DNA of 64,000 nt, taken from assembly GCA_000824825.2 (NCBI GenBank), contig LM655170.1:187425-251424 (forward strand), written 5' to 3'. Below the pieces are notes generated by a model. That model was not told where the DNA came from. It searched no databases and saw nothing but the letters and a program-made list of their open reading frames with translations. The position numbers and the translations under genes are program-made. Shown piece by piece: positions 16,784-26,797 of this stretch. Source of the stretch: Mesorhizobium sp. ORS 3324 (lineage in GTDB: Bacteria; Pseudomonadota; Alphaproteobacteria; Rhizobiales; Rhizobiaceae). Numbering within the stretch: the first letter of the stretch is position 1; each line of letters starts with the position of its first letter.

Positions 16784-16993
16784 TCACCAATGCGGCGGCT
16801 TGGTTACCGGCACATCGGGAGCGGTCTGCTCCTCCAGCGCCAGGAACCGGTCGGTCAGGGCGGCAAGCTTGCGTTCCATGTGCTCGATCACCTTCCACTG
16901 CTCGGCGATCTGGCCGGACAGTTCCTCGATCGTCTTTTCCTGCTCGGCGGCGCGGATTTCCAGTTTCGTCAGCCGGTCGTCAGGCATGGTCAT
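16784..16993 (-). CDS. slyX: SlyX family protein
   Basis: A short coiled-coil protein of 69 residues (67 from the second ATG at 16987). The heptad pattern in LTKLEIRAAEQEKTIEELSG and AEQWKVIEHMERKLAALTD and the C-terminal PPHW (family consensus PPHY) identify SlyX. Its molecular role is unknown; in enterobacteria it lies near slyD. Here it precedes the anti-sigma-like gene on the same strand and is divergent from the nucleoside ABC transporter operon. Confidence 0.88.
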   Translation of the reverse strand: MTMPDDRLTKLEIRAAEQEKTIEELSGQIAEQWKVIEHMERKLAALTDRFLALEEQTAPDVPVTKPPHW

Positions 16994-17157
16994 CAAAACC
17001 CGAGTTCTGTGAATGTGAGGCTCTCGGCCACCTTCGAAATTGACAAGCAAGCGGGGATTTGTCGAGAGTGAATGCCGTTCCGGCCAATTGGCACGGGCGG
17101 GGCATCATGCTAGGCGTTTTGACCAAGCGATAAAAAAATACGAGTGGGACAGGCTGC

Positions 17158-18690
17158 ATGGCGCAAGCCGCAATCGAGCTTATAGGCATCAACAAGAGTT
17201 TTGGCGCGGTGCGCGCCAACCGCGACATCAACCTGGAAGTGGCGCGCGGCACCATCCACGGCATCGTCGGCGAGAACGGCGCCGGCAAGTCGACGCTGAT
17301 GTCGATCCTCTACGGCTTCTACCAGGCCGACAGCGGCGAAATCCGCGTTGGCGGCAAGCCGGTGTCGATCAACACCTCCAACGACGCGATCGCGCTCGGC
17401 ATCGGCATGGTGCACCAGCACTTCATGCTGGTCGACAATTTCACGGTGCTGGAGAACGTCATCCTCGGCGCCGAGACCGACGCGCTCCTGAAGAGCAGCA
17501 TCGCCAAGGCGCGCTCCGAGCTCGAGCGGCTGGAGCGCGAATACGGGCTCGAGGTCGATCCCGACGCCATCATCGAGGAACTGCCGGTCGGCCTGCAGCA
17601 GCGCGTCGAGATACTCAAGGCGCTCTATCGCGGCGCCGAGATCCTGATCCTCGACGAGCCGACAGGTGTCTTGACGCCGGCCGAGGCCGACCACCTGTTC
17701 CGCATCCTCAAGCAATTGAAGGAGCAGGGAAAAACGGTGGTGCTGATCACCCACAAGCTGCGCGAGATCATGGCCATCACCGACACCGTCTCGGTCATGC
17801 GCCAGGGGACCATGGTGGCGACCAGGGTGACGAAGGAAACCACGGTCGGTGAACTGGCGGAGCTGATGGTGGGCCGGCGCGTGCTGCTCAGGGTCGAGAA
17901 GGGCGAGTCGAAAGCCGGCGCAATCAAGCTATCGGTCAAGAACCTGACGGTGAAGGACTCACGCGGCGTCACCATGGTCGACGATGTCTCCTTCGACGTG
18001 CGCGGCGGCGAGATCGTCGGCATCGCCGGCGTCGCCGGCAACGGCCAGTCCGAGCTGCTCGAGGCGATTTCCGGCATCAGGCACGCCGTCTCGGGCGAGG
18101 TCATGCTCGAAGGCAAGCCGGTCGACCTCACGGGCAAGGCCGACCCCGGCGAATTGCGCGACCGCGGGCTGGCCCATGTGCCGGAAGACCGCCATCATGT
18201 CGGGCTGGTGCTCGCCTTCGAGGAGAGCGAGAATTCGATCCTCGGCTATCATGACGACGAGCGCTATTTGAAAGGTCCGTTCCTCAACGTCGATGCCATC
18301 GTGGCCGACGCGAAGGACAAGATCGAGAAATACGACATCCGCCCCGGCAATCCGCGCCTGAAGACGGCCAATTTCTCCGGCGGCAACCAGCAGAAGATCG
18401 TGCTGGCCCGGGAGATGGAGCAGGATCCCGGCGTGCTGATCGTCGGCCAGCCGACGCGCGGCGTCGATGTCGGCGCCATCGAGTTCATCCACAAACGGCT
18501 GATCGCCATGCGCGACCAGGGCAAGGCGGTTCTGGTGGTGTCGGTCGAGCTCGACGAGATCCGCTCGCTCTCCGACCGCATCCTGGTGATGTTTGCCGGC
18601 CGCATCGTCGGCGAGCGCGGGCCGGAGGCGACCGAAGGCGAGCTTGGCCTTTTGATGGCCGGCGTCGAGCACCAGGAGGCCGCCGAATGA
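17158..18690 (+). CDS. Nucleoside ABC transporter, tandem ATP-binding protein
   Basis: Energising subunit of a BMP-type importer, 510 residues with two ABC domains. The first has Walker A GENGAGKST, Q-loop MVHQHF, signature-like LPVGLQQRVEILKAL and Walker B ILILDEPTGVLTP. The second has the degenerate Walker A AGVAGNGQSELLE, signature FSGGNQQKIVLAREM and Walker B region VLIVGQPTRGVDVGA. This layout (YufO/NupB/RbsA-like) belongs to carbohydrate and nucleoside importers. It overlaps the first permease gene by 4 nt and starts an operon that continues into cytidine deaminase, PNP and thymidine phosphorylase. Confidence 0.95.
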   Translation: MAQAAIELIGINKSFGAVRANRDINLEVARGTIHGIVGENGAGKSTLMSILYGFYQADSGEIRVGGKPVSINTSNDAIALGIGMVHQHFMLVDNFTVLENVILGAETDALLKSSIAKARSELERLEREYGLEVDPDAIIEELPVGLQQRVEILKALYRGAEILILDEPTGVLTPAEADHLFRILKQLKEQGKTVVLITHKLREIMAITDTVSVMRQGTMVATRVTKETTVGELAELMVGRRVLLRVEKGESKAGAIKLSVKNLTVKDSRGVTMVDDVSFDVRGGEIVGIAGVAGNGQSELLEAISGIRHAVSGEVMLEGKPVDLTGKADPGELRDRGLAHVPEDRHHVGLVLAFEESENSILGYHDDERYLKGPFLNVDAIVADAKDKIEKYDIRPGNPRLKTANFSGGNQQKIVLAREMEQDPGVLIVGQPTRGVDVGAIEFIHKRLIAMRDQGKAVLVVSVELDEIRSLSDRILVMFAGRIVGERGPEATEGELGLLMAGVEHQEAAE

Positions 18691-19826
18691 GCACGCCTTA
18701 CGCCAAGCTGCCCGCCTGGGCCGATTACGGGCTGATCCCGCTGATCAATCTGTCGGTCGCCTTCATCGTCGCAGGCTTCGTTGTCATGCTGGTGGGCGAA
18801 AATCCGTTCCGCGCCGCCGTCATCCTGGTCGAGGGCGCCTTCGGCCGCGGCACGGGCATCGCGTTCACCCTGTACTACGCCACGACCTTCATCTTCAGCG
18901 GGCTTTCGGTGGCGGTCGCCGTCCATTGCGGGCTGTTCAACATCGGCGGCGAGGGGCAGGGCTACATAGCCGGCCTCGGCATCGGCGTCGTCTGCCTCGC
19001 CTTCGACAGCGTCCTCCCGTGGTGGCTGACTTTCCCGCTGGCGATCATCGCCGCGGCCGGCATGGGCGCATTGTGGGCGCTGATCCCGGCCTACCTGCAG
19101 GCCAGGCGCGGCTCGCACATCGTCATCACCACCATCATGTTCAACTTCATCGCCGCCAGCGTCATGGTCTATGCGCTGGTCGACGTGCTGAAGCCGGCGG
19201 GCTCCATGGCGCCGCAGACGCGCAACTTCCTGCCGGGCGCCGAGCTGCCGAAGCTCAACTGGATCATCGAATTGTTCGGCGCCAAGATCCGCTCGGCGCC
19301 GCTCAACGTGTGCTTCATCCTGGCGCTGGTCATGGCCTTCCTCGTCTGGCTGCTGATCTGGCGCACCAAGCTCGGCTATGAGATGCGCACCTATGGCCAC
19401 AGCCCGAAGGCGGCGCGCTATGCCGGCATTTCGGAAACCCGCATCATCCTGATCGCCATGGTCATTTCGGGAGCGCTGGCCGGCATGATGGCGCTCAACC
19501 CGGTGATGGGCGACCAGCACAATGTCGCGCTCGACTTCGTCTCCGGCGCCGGCTTCGTCGGCATCGCGGTGGCGCTGATGGGACGCTCGCACCCCGTGGG
19601 CATCGTGCTCGCCGCGATCCTTTTCGGCATGCTCTATCAGGGCGGCGCAGAACTCGCCTTCGAGATGCCTGCGATCAGCCGCGACATGATCGTCATCATC
19701 CAGGGATTGGTCATCCTCTTCGCTGGCGCGCTGGAGCACATGTTCAGGCCGTATATCCAGGCGCTGTTCGCCTCGTTCAGCCCGAAGGCGGTCGGCATCG
19801 AAGCGGTCAAGGGCAAGGGGGCCTGA
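18687..19826 (+). CDS. Nucleoside ABC transporter permease 1
   Basis: Integral membrane subunit of the BMP-type importer, 379 residues with about ten hydrophobic segments. The family motif region GGEGQGYIAGLGIG and the cytoplasmic loop GYEMRTYGHSPKAARYAGIS, which contacts the ATPase, are present (BPD_transp_2 family, YufP-like). The ATG overlaps the stop of the ATPase gene, and the second permease begins 1 bp after this stop codon, so all three are translationally coupled. Confidence 0.94.
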   Translation: MSTPYAKLPAWADYGLIPLINLSVAFIVAGFVVMLVGENPFRAAVILVEGAFGRGTGIAFTLYYATTFIFSGLSVAVAVHCGLFNIGGEGQGYIAGLGIGVVCLAFDSVLPWWLTFPLAIIAAAGMGALWALIPAYLQARRGSHIVITTIMFNFIAASVMVYALVDVLKPAGSMAPQTRNFLPGAELPKLNWIIELFGAKIRSAPLNVCFILALVMAFLVWLLIWRTKLGYEMRTYGHSPKAARYAGISETRIILIAMVISGALAGMMALNPVMGDQHNVALDFVSGAGFVGIAVALMGRSHPVGIVLAAILFGMLYQGGAELAFEMPAISRDMIVIIQGLVILFAGALEHMFRPYIQALFASFSPKAVGIEAVKGKGA

Positions 19827-19827
19827 G

Positions 19828-20799
19828 ATGGACAGTTTCAACGCCGTCGTCCAGGTGCTGGACTCGACCATCCGCCTGTCGGTACCGCTGCTGCTTGCCT
19901 GCCTTGCCGGCCTTTACTCGGAGCGGGCCGGCATCTTCGACATCGGCCTCGAAGGCAAGATGCTGGTCGGCGCCTTCGCCGGCGCCGCCGCGGCCTCCGT
20001 CTTCCATTCGGGCTTCATCGGCCTCGGCATGGCCATCCTGATCTCGGTCGCCTTCGCCATGGTGCACGGTTTCGCCTCGATCACGCATCGCGGCAACCAG
20101 ATCGTTTCCGGCGTCGCCATCAACTTCGTCGCCGCCGGATCGACCATCATCCTCGGCCAGGCCTGGTTCCAGCAGGGCGGACGCACGCCGGCGCTGCAGC
20201 CCGGCGAGCGTTTCGAAGCGATCGTCTGGCCGGGCGCCGATGCGCTGAGGGACGTGCCGCTGCTCGGGCCGATCTATTCCGAGCTCATCTCCGGCCATTC
20301 GATCCTGGTCTATTTCGCCTTCGCGATGGTGCCGTTCACCTGGTGGGTGCTGTTCCGCACCCGCTTCGGCCTCAGGATGCGCGCGGTCGGCGAGAATCCG
20401 GCCGCCGTCGACACCGCCGGCATCTCGGTCGCCTGGCTGCGTTACCGGGCGCTGATCTGCACCGGGATCCTCACCGGTGTCGCCGGCGCCTATCTGTCGA
20501 TGGTGCAGAATGGCGGCTTCGTGAAGGACATGACCGCGGGCAAGGGCTATATCGCGCTCGCTGCGCTGATCTTCGCCAAATGGAGACCGGTCAACGCCAT
20601 GTTCGCCTGCCTGCTGTTCGGCTTCCTCGACGCGCTGTCGATCCGACTGCAGGGCACGCCGCTGCCGATCGTCGGCAAGGTGCCGGTGCAGTTCATGCAG
20701 GCGCTGCCCTATGTGCTCACCGTCATCCTGCTCGCCGGCTTCATCGGCAAGGCGATCCCGCCGCGCGCCGGCGGTGTGCCTTACGTGAAGGAACGCTGA
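19828..20799 (+). CDS. Nucleoside ABC transporter permease 2
   Basis: Second membrane subunit, 323 residues, BPD_transp_2 family (YufQ-like). Diagnostic stretches are YSERAGIFDIGLEGKMLVGA near residue 30 and RTRFGLRMRAVGENPAAVDT around residue 178, the ATPase-contacting loop. About eight to nine transmembrane helices are visible. The heterodimer with permease 1 forms the channel. Cytidine deaminase follows after 69 bp on the same strand. Confidence 0.94.
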   Translation: MDSFNAVVQVLDSTIRLSVPLLLACLAGLYSERAGIFDIGLEGKMLVGAFAGAAAASVFHSGFIGLGMAILISVAFAMVHGFASITHRGNQIVSGVAINFVAAGSTIILGQAWFQQGGRTPALQPGERFEAIVWPGADALRDVPLLGPIYSELISGHSILVYFAFAMVPFTWWVLFRTRFGLRMRAVGENPAAVDTAGISVAWLRYRALICTGILTGVAGAYLSMVQNGGFVKDMTAGKGYIALAALIFAKWRPVNAMFACLLFGFLDALSIRLQGTPLPIVGKVPVQFMQALPYVLTVILLAGFIGKAIPPRAGGVPYVKER

Positions 20800-20868
20800 G
20801 ATCGGGGAACGCCGAGATCGGGACAGCGGAGACGGCCCGGCCTCGACGGCAACCGGCTTTTGAACACG

Positions 20869-21282
20869 ATGGTGAGAGTGAAGAAGAAATTGTCGCATGA
20901 TCTGTTCGAGGCGGCGAAGGCGGCGATGGCGAAAGCCTATGCGCCCTATTCGAAGTTCCCGGTGGGCGCGGCGCTGCGCACCGAGGACGGCCGCGTCTTC
21001 ACCGGCGCCAATATCGAGGTGGCGTCATATCCCGAAGGCTGGTGCGCCGAGACCACGGCGCTCGGCCACTACATCATGGGCGGCGGCGGCAAGATCACCG
21101 AGATCGCGGTGATCGCCGAGCGCATGGCCAAATGCACGCCCTGCGGCGGCTGCCGGCAGCGGCTGGCGGAGTTCTGCCGGCCGGAAACCAAGCTCTATCT
21201 CTGCGACAGCGCCGGCGTGGTTGAGACAGTCACCATGGGCGAGATGCTGCCTTACGGCTTCAGGGGCGACGTTCTGAAATGA
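20869..21282 (+). CDS. cdd: Cytidine deaminase
   Basis: Hydrolyses cytidine or deoxycytidine to uridine or deoxyuridine in pyrimidine salvage. The 137-residue protein is the usual homotetrameric small type. The active site is visible: AYAPYSKFPVGAAL near the N-terminus, ANIEVASYPEGWCAETTAL with the zinc cysteine and the catalytic Glu of CAE, and CTPCGGCRQRLAEF with the two further zinc cysteines (PCxxC). ATG at 20869 is used; a TTG nine bases upstream is also in frame and the ribosome binding site is weak for both. PNP follows after 13 bp. Confidence 0.95.
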   Translation: MVRVKKKLSHDLFEAAKAAMAKAYAPYSKFPVGAALRTEDGRVFTGANIEVASYPEGWCAETTALGHYIMGGGGKITEIAVIAERMAKCTPCGGCRQRLAEFCRPETKLYLCDSAGVVETVTMGEMLPYGFRGDVLK

Positions 21283-21295
21283 GGACCGGGCTGAA

Positions 21296-22102
21296 ATGAA
21301 GGAAGCGTTGGATCATCTTGTCGAGAAGCTGGACGGGCTGGCGCCGACCGCAGCCCTTGTGCTTGGCTCCGGCCTTGGCGGACTTGTCGACCAGGTCGAG
21401 GATGCCCGCCGCATCTCCTATGCCGAGCTGCCCGGCTTCCCGCGAAGCGGTGTATCCGGTCATGCCGGCGAGGTGGTAGCCGGCTATTTCGCCGGCACGC
21501 CGGTGCTGATGCTGTCCGGCCGCGCGCACTACTACGAGCACGGCAATGCCGCCGCGATGCGGCCGGCGCTGGAGGTGCTTGCCGGCATTGGCATCTCGCA
21601 TCTCATCCTCACCAATGCCGCCGGCTCCGTCGATGCGGAGATGGGACCGGGCTCGGTGATGCTGATCACTGACCACATCAACTTTTCCGGTTCCAACCCG
21701 CTGATCGGCGAGCCGAGCGACCGCCGCTTCGTCGGCCTCACCGAGGCTTACGATGCCGGCTTGCGCAAAGCGATCGAGAAAGCGGCCGAGGCCACAGGCA
21801 CCGCCCTGCACCAGGGCGTCTATATGTGGTTCTCGGGCCCTTGCTTCGAGACGCCGGCCGAGATCCGCATGGCGCGCATCATGGGCGCGAATGCCGTGGG
21901 CATGTCGACGGTGCCGGAGGTGATCCTCGCACGCTTCCTCGGCCTCAAGGTCGCCGCCTGCTCGGTCATCACAAATCTGGCGGCTGGCATGACCGGGGCG
22001 GAGCTCTCGCACCAGGAAACCAAGGACATGGCGCCGATGGGCGGCGCGCGGCTGGCGACGATCCTGCAGCGCGTCTTCCAGGACGGCTTGCCGGGAAACT
22101 GA
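21296..22102 (+). CDS. punA: Purine nucleoside phosphorylase, trimeric (PNP type II)
   Basis: Splits inosine and guanosine with phosphate to base and ribose-1-phosphate. The 268-residue length and motifs fit the trimeric class: LGSGLGGL (phosphate loop), [19 protein letters not shown], the [11 protein letters not shown] base-site segment, [11 protein letters not shown], and [10 protein letters not shown] with the purine-site Asn. The stop TGA overlaps the ATG of deoA. Together with cdd and deoA it releases bases and sugar phosphates from imported nucleosides. Confidence 0.94.
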   Translation: MKEALDHLVEKLDGLAPTAALVLGSGLGGLVDQVEDARRISYAELPGFPRSGVSGHAGEVVAGYFAGTPVLMLSGRAHYYEHGNAAAMRPALEVLAGIGISHLILTNAAGSVDAEMGPGSVMLITDHINFSGSNPLIGEPSDRRFVGLTEAYDAGLRKAIEKAAEATGTALHQGVYMWFSGPCFETPAEIRMARIMGANAVGMSTVPEVILARFLGLKVAACSVITNLAAGMTGAELSHQETKDMAPMGGARLATILQRVFQDGLPGN

Positions 22103-23418
22103 TGCTCCCTCAGGAAATCATCCGGCGCAAGCGTGACGGCCACAAGCTCTCGGCGCCAGAGATCGCGGCTTTCATCGAGGGGATAACGGCCGGCACGCTC
22201 TCGGAGGGCCAGATCGGCGCTTTCGCCATGGCCGTTTTCCTCAGGGGCATGAGCCGCGAGGAAGCGGTGGCGCTGACGCTGGCGATGCGCGATTCCGGCG
22301 ATGTGCTCGACTGGTCCGACCTGCCGGGTCCTGTGACCGACAAGCATTCGACGGGCGGCGTCGGCGACAACGTCTCGCTGATGCTGGCGCCGATCGTCGC
22401 CGCTTGCGGCGCCTATGTGCCGATGATTTCCGGCCGCGGCCTTGGCCATACCGGCGGCACGCTCGACAAGATGGACGCCATCCCCGGCTATACAAGCCAG
22501 CCGGATGTGGCGCGCTTCCGAAAGACGGTGCTTGAAACCGGCTGCGCCATCATTGGCCAGACCGCCGATCTCGCGCCCGCCGACCGCCGGCTCTATGCGA
22601 TCCGCGACGTGACGGGCACGGTCGAGTCGGTGCCGCTGATCACCGCCTCGATCCTGTCGAAGAAGCTTGCAGCGGGCTTGGACTCGCTGGTGCTCGACGT
22701 CAAGGTCGGCAACGGCGCCTTCATGGAGAAGTCGCGCGATGCTGTGGCGCTGGCGAACAGCCTAGTCGAGGTCGCCAATGGCGCCGGGCTGAAGGCATCG
22801 GCGCTGGTGACCGGCATGAACGAGCCGCTGGCCTCGGCCGCCGGCAATGCGGTCGAGGTGAAGAACGCGGTCGACTTCCTCACCGGCCGGTTCCGCGACC
22901 GGCGGCTGGAGGATGTGACGCTGGCGCTGGCTGCCGAAATGCTGCAGTCGGCGGGGCTCGTCTCGTCCAATCAGGACGGGATCAGGCGCGCCGCCGAGAC
23001 GCTTGCCGGCGGCCGCGCGGCGGCGGTTTTTGCGCGGATGGTAACGGCGCTCGGCGGCCCCGCCGATTTCGTCGAAAACCCTGAAAAATATCTGCCGAAG
23101 GCGCCGGTCGAACTGGCAGTGGAAACGGCCGAAGACGGCTTTGTCACAGGCATCGCGACGCGCGACATCGGGCTCGCCGTCGTTGCGCTGGGCGGCGGGC
23201 GCACGCGTCCGGACGACAGGATAGATCATGCCGTCGGCCTTACCAGGCTCCTGCCGATCGGCGCGGAGGTTAGGGCTGGCGAGGCGCTGGCGCTGGTCCA
23301 TGCGCGGACCGAGGCGGACGCCGAGGCTGCCGCCATGGCGGTGCGTGCCGCCTACACGATTGGCGACTCGAAGCCGCCCGCCGAAAAGACGGTGCTCAGG
23401 CGAATACTGCCGCTATAA
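22102..23418 (+). CDS. deoA: Thymidine phosphorylase
   Basis: Pyrimidine nucleoside phosphorylase of 438 residues that cleaves thymidine and deoxyuridine with phosphate. The N-terminal domain includes [20 protein letters not shown]; the phosphate site is [13 protein letters not shown], and the family signature [20 protein letters not shown] is intact. The C-terminal domain (about 345-438) is the usual PYNP C domain. The start overlaps the PNP stop by one base (ATG at 22102). It is the last gene of the plus-strand salvage operon, 8 bp from a convergent gene. Confidence 0.95.
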   Translation: MLPQEIIRRKRDGHKLSAPEIAAFIEGITAGTLSEGQIGAFAMAVFLRGMSREEAVALTLAMRDSGDVLDWSDLPGPVTDKHSTGGVGDNVSLMLAPIVAACGAYVPMISGRGLGHTGGTLDKMDAIPGYTSQPDVARFRKTVLETGCAIIGQTADLAPADRRLYAIRDVTGTVESVPLITASILSKKLAAGLDSLVLDVKVGNGAFMEKSRDAVALANSLVEVANGAGLKASALVTGMNEPLASAAGNAVEVKNAVDFLTGRFRDRRLEDVTLALAAEMLQSAGLVSSNQDGIRRAAETLAGGRAAAVFARMVTALGGPADFVENPEKYLPKAPVELAVETAEDGFVTGIATRDIGLAVVALGGGRTRPDDRIDHAVGLTRLLPIGAEVRAGEALALVHARTEADAEAAAMAVRAAYTIGDSKPPAEKTVLRRILPL

Positions 23419-23426
23419 GAGCGCGC

Positions 23427-23987
23427 CTACTGTACCAGCAGCAGCGCGCCGTTCTGGACCTGGTATTTCTGCAGCCGCTGCAGGAAGCTCATGCCGATCA
23501 GGTTGGTTTGCAGCGCGCGGTCGTCGAGCACCACCGCCTGGATATTGTCGACCGAGATCTTGCCGATCTGCAGGCGGTCGACTGTCACCACCGCAGCCTT
23601 GATGGCGCCGTTCGCTGTGTTCACCTGCTGATTGAAATCCGACGGGTCGAGCGAGATGCCGATGCGGCGCGCCGTCGAGGTGTTGATGGCGACCAGCGTC
23701 GCGCCGGTGTCGATCATGCCGTCGATCTGGCGGCCGTTGAGCTTGAATGCGGAGGTGAAGTGGCCACGCTCGTCGGCATTGAGCAGCACCTGGCGGCCGA
23801 GCAGCATCGGCGCCGCCGGCTTGGCTGGAACCGAGGCGAGCTTGACGTCCGGCTCCGGCGTTGCCGGCCTGGCGGCGACCGCCGATTTCAGCAGGCTGTC
23901 GAGCATCTGCGGGTTCGACTGATAGACGATCGGGATCGATGCCGAGGTTCCGGCAAAGACGCCAAGGATGAGCAGCTTGCGCAGCAT
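23427..23987 (-). CDS. Retropepsin-like clan AA aspartic protease (TIGR02281 type)
   Basis: A 186-residue protein with an N-terminal hydrophobic segment (LLILGVFAGTSASIPIVY) that works as a signal anchor. A variable linker follows to about residue 65, then a single retroviral-pepsin-like domain. The catalytic motif is MIDTGATLVAIN (Asp in DTG), and the flap-like and C-terminal elements are NTANGAIKAAVVTVD and NLIGMSFLQRLQKY. Such single-lobe enzymes act as dimers. In rhizobia they are conserved but poorly understood; the catalytic domain should be periplasmic. It stands between convergent deoA and upp, probably with its own promoter. Confidence 0.85.
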   Translation of the reverse strand: MLRKLLILGVFAGTSASIPIVYQSNPQMLDSLLKSAVAARPATPEPDVKLASVPAKPAAPMLLGRQVLLNADERGHFTSAFKLNGRQIDGMIDTGATLVAINTSTARRIGISLDPSDFNQQVNTANGAIKAAVVTVDRLQIGKISVDNIQAVVLDDRALQTNLIGMSFLQRLQKYQVQNGALLLVQ

Positions 23988-24092
23988 GGATCGACCTTCG
24001 TGAAGGCCTCATCCTTAAGCCGACATGGTGTTTTCAGCTTTAACGCGCGGCAGAAGCGCGTTGTTGCGTAAACGAGCGGTGAAGAAATTTGC

Positions 24093-24722
24093 TCATTTTG
24101 TCCCGTACATGCGGTCGCCGGCGTCGCCGAGGCCGGGCATGATGTAGCCCTTGTCGTTCAGCTGGCGGTCGATCGAGGCGGTGAAGATCGGGACATCCGG
24201 ATGCGCCTTGATGAAGCGCTCGATGCCCTCGGGTGCCGCGAGCAGGCAGAGGAAGCGGATGTTGGTGGCGCCGCGCCCCTTCAGCTTGTCGATCGCGGCA
24301 ATCGCCGAATTCGCCGTCGCCAGCATCGGGTCGACGACGATCACCAGCCGGTCGGCGAGGTCGCTCGGCGCCTTGAAGAAATACTCGATCGCCTCCAGCG
24401 TCTCGTGGTCGCGGTAGAGGCCGATATGGGCCACGCGCGCCGCCGGCACCAGGTCGAGCAGGCCTTCGAGAAGGCCGTTGCCGGCGCGCAGCACGGAGGC
24501 GAAAACCAGCTTCTTGCCCTCCAGCGTCGGCGCTTCCATCTCCTCGATCGGGGTCTCGATGGTGGTGGTGGTGAGCTCGAGGTTGCGGGTGACCTCATAA
24601 CCCAGGAGCAGCGAGATCTCGCGCAGCAGCCGGCGGAAGCCTGCGGTCGAGGTCTCCTTCTTGCGCATGATGGTAAGCTTGTGCTGGACGAGTGGGTGGT
24701 CGACGACGGTGACGCCCTGCAT
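24093..24722 (-). CDS. upp: Uracil phosphoribosyltransferase
   Basis: Converts uracil and PRPP to UMP. The 209-residue protein starts [20 protein letters not shown] and contains [14 protein letters not shown], the PRPP loop [17 protein letters not shown], and the C-terminal uracil-binding segment [17 protein letters not shown]. The PRPP loop reads MLATANS where Escherichia coli has MLATGGS; this may be usual in Alphaproteobacteria. ACGGGAG 8 nt upstream supports the start at 24722. It recycles the uracil made by cdd and deoA-type reactions. A heptamer-repeat element separates it from add on the same strand. Confidence 0.95.
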   Translation of the reverse strand: MQGVTVVDHPLVQHKLTIMRKKETSTAGFRRLLREISLLLGYEVTRNLELTTTTIETPIEEMEAPTLEGKKLVFASVLRAGNGLLEGLLDLVPAARVAHIGLYRDHETLEAIEYFFKAPSDLADRLVIVVDPMLATANSAIAAIDKLKGRGATNIRFLCLLAAPEGIERFIKAHPDVPIFTASIDRQLNDKGYIMPGLGDAGDRMYGTK

Positions 24723-24733
24723 GGTCTGCTCCC

Positions 24734-24854
24734 GTGAATCGTGAATGGTCAATGGTGAATAGTGAATAGTGAATAGTAAGCGGGTTTGCGAGTCCGGATA
24801 GGTCGATGATTGCCATTGACAGGCCGAAGCGTCGGCAAACCATTCACCATTCAC
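24734..24854. repeat. Heptamer-repeat inverted element, copy 1
   Basis: Six tandem 7-mers of the form GTGAAT(A/G/C), one with GTCAATG, run from 24734 to 24775. After a 65-base spacer that contains CATTGAC, two inverted units CATTCAC lie at 24841-24854 and overlap the add stop codon. The arms can pair to form a long hairpin. A second copy lies at 58800-58898. Confidence 0.8.
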
Positions 24855-25825
24855 CGGCCTTTGGCGTCGAGCCGGCTCAACAGCGTTGCCTTGGTCTTGC
24901 GGTCGACGAAGGCCGCCTCGATGGCCGTTCTGGTGACGGCGTTAAGCGCCTTGTCGTCCATCGAAAAATACTCGGCGGCGATGTCGTATTCGCGCTTCAG
25001 CGAGGTCCAGAAATAGGGCGGGTCGTCGGAATTGAGCGTCACCTTGCAGCCGGCGGCGCGCAATGCCGGAAAGGGGTGCTCGGCAAAGCTTGCGAAAACC
25101 TTGAGCGCGATGTTGGAGCCGGGGCAGCATTCCAGCACCACGCCCTCGGCGGCGATGCGGCGCACGAGATCGGGGTTTTCGATGGCGCGTACGCCATGGC
25201 CGATGCGGGAGGGGCGGATGTGGTCGAGCGCTGCCTTGACACTTTCCCAGCCCATCAGCTCGCCGGCGTGGATGGTGATGCCGAGGCCCGCCTCGCGGGC
25301 GATCTCGAAGGCCCGCACATAATCCTCGAAATCGCCGATCCGCTCGTCGCCGGCAACGCCGAAGCCGGTGACCAGCGGATGGCCGCAGCGCGCCGCGAAA
25401 CGCGCCGCCTGCTCGATCGCCTCGACGCCGACATGGCGCACGCCGGTGACGATCATGCGCCCCTCGATGCCGGTCCTTGCCTTGGCGCGGGCCATGCCTT
25501 CGCCCAGCGCATCCGTATAGGCCTTGGGCGAGAGGCCGGCCTTCCTGGCGTGGTCGGGCGAGGTGAAGATCTCGGAATAGATCGCGCCGTCGCGGGCGAG
25601 GCTGGTGAGATAATGATCGGTCAGGCGGGCGTAATCCTCCTCCGTGCGAAACAGGTCGGAGGCAAAGTCGTAAGCCGCGAGGAAGGAGGAGAAATCGTGC
25701 CAGACGAAGGAGCCGTCCTGGATGTAGGGCGAGGGATCCTTGCCGTATTTGCGCGCCTGGCTGACGACAAGGTCGGGCGCCGCTGCCCCTTCGATGTGGC
25801 AGTGCAATTCGGCTTTCAAGATCAT
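24851..25825 (-). CDS. add: Adenosine deaminase
   Basis: Zinc amidohydrolase of 324 residues that converts adenosine or deoxyadenosine to inosine, feeding PNP. Metal and catalytic motifs are complete: [13 protein letters not shown] (first two zinc histidines), [13 protein letters not shown] (zinc His and catalytic Glu), [10 protein letters not shown] (catalytic His) and LNSDDPPYF (zinc Asp). The stop codon lies in a heptamer-repeat element. The gene is separate from but adjacent to the nucleoside importer and PNP cluster, in the same orientation as upp. Some family members act on adenine instead; the overall length and SDDPP motif do not exclude that. Confidence 0.92.
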   Translation of the reverse strand: MILKAELHCHIEGAAAPDLVVSQARKYGKDPSPYIQDGSFVWHDFSSFLAAYDFASDLFRTEEDYARLTDHYLTSLARDGAIYSEIFTSPDHARKAGLSPKAYTDALGEGMARAKARTGIEGRMIVTGVRHVGVEAIEQAARFAARCGHPLVTGFGVAGDERIGDFEDYVRAFEIAREAGLGITIHAGELMGWESVKAALDHIRPSRIGHGVRAIENPDLVRRIAAEGVVLECCPGSNIALKVFASFAEHPFPALRAAGCKVTLNSDDPPYFWTSLKREYDIAAEYFSMDDKALNAVTRTAIEAAFVDRKTKATLLSRLDAKGR

Positions 25826-25992
25826 GCGGTCATCCGTCCGGTATTCTGTTCCCGCTTGGACTGCGGGCGGAAAATCATGCGAGACCCTGCCCGAACCCGT
25901 CTCGAAGGCGCGGCTGAAAACCGCGCTTCGGACAATAGCGTCGGCCCCATCGATCGGCTATGGTCCCGCCGGTTTTATGGCGGATCACAATA

Positions 25993-26769
25993 ATGTCAGT
26001 TGAGAGAACAACGGCCGCGGGCGGTATGGAAACTTCCTATGGTTTCAGGAAGGTAGGGGCAGGCGACAAGCAGTCCCTCGTCAACGATGTCTTCCACAAG
26101 GTGGCCAATCGTTACGACATCATGAACGATCTGATGTCGGGCGGGCTGCACCGGCTGTGGAAGGACGCGATGGTCGCCTGGCTCAATCCGCCGAAGCGAC
26201 CGGGCTGGAAGGTGCTCGACGTTGCCGGCGGTACTGGCGACATCGCCTTTCGCATCGTCGAGGCCAGCCACCGCCACGCGCATGCCACCGTGCTCGATAT
26301 CAACGGCTCCATGCTTGCCGTCGGCCGCGACCGCGCCGAGAAGCAGGGCCTTTCGGCAAACACCGACTTCGTCGAGGCCAATGCCGAGGCGCTGCCCTTC
26401 GATGACGATACGTTCGACGCCTATACGATCGCGTTCGGCATCCGCAACGTGCCGCGCATCGATGTGGCGCTCAGCGAAGCCTTTCGCGTGCTGAAGCGCG
26501 GCGGGCGCTTCCTCTGCCTCGAGTTTTCCGAGGTCGACATGCCGCTGCTCGACAGAGTCTACGAAGCCTGGTCCTTCAATGCCATCCCGAGGATCGGCAA
26601 GGTAGTGACCGGCGACGGCGAGCCCTATTCCTATCTGGTCGAATCGATTCGCAAATTCCCCAACCAGCAGAATTTCGCGGCGATGATCGCGCGGGCTGGC
26701 TTCGATCGCGTCACTTTCCGCAACTATTCGGGGGGCATCGCAGCGCTCCATTCGGGCTGGAAGCTTTGA
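25993..26769 (+). CDS. ubiE: Demethylmenaquinone/2-methoxy-6-polyprenylbenzoquinol methyltransferase
   Basis: SAM-dependent C-methyltransferase of ubiquinone biosynthesis, 258 residues. Motif I is [13 protein letters not shown], and the UbiE/COQ5 signatures [21 protein letters not shown] and [20 protein letters not shown] are present, with [14 protein letters not shown] following. ATG at 25993 is chosen because the family N-terminus starts about 17 residues before FRKVGAG. ubiB starts 28 bp after the stop. This gene pair is conserved in Alphaproteobacteria. Confidence 0.96.
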   Translation: MSVERTTAAGGMETSYGFRKVGAGDKQSLVNDVFHKVANRYDIMNDLMSGGLHRLWKDAMVAWLNPPKRPGWKVLDVAGGTGDIAFRIVEASHRHAHATVLDINGSMLAVGRDRAEKQGLSANTDFVEANAEALPFDDDTFDAYTIAFGIRNVPRIDVALSEAFRVLKRGGRFLCLEFSEVDMPLLDRVYEAWSFNAIPRIGKVVTGDGEPYSYLVESIRKFPNQQNFAAMIARAGFDRVTFRNYSGGIAALHSGWKL

Positions 26770-26797
26770 GGCAGGGACCCTTGAGGCAGGCTGGGCG

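Noticed and set aside
18264..19871. Minus-strand open frame of 535 codons under the nucleoside permease
   Set aside because: Antisense shadow of a membrane protein gene; its product is full of His/Asp/Arg without a fold pattern.
24734..24775. Tandem heptamers considered as a CRISPR array or phase-variable tract
   Set aside because: Units are only 7 bp, without spacers, and lie outside coding sequence apart from the add stop codon. No cas gene is present.
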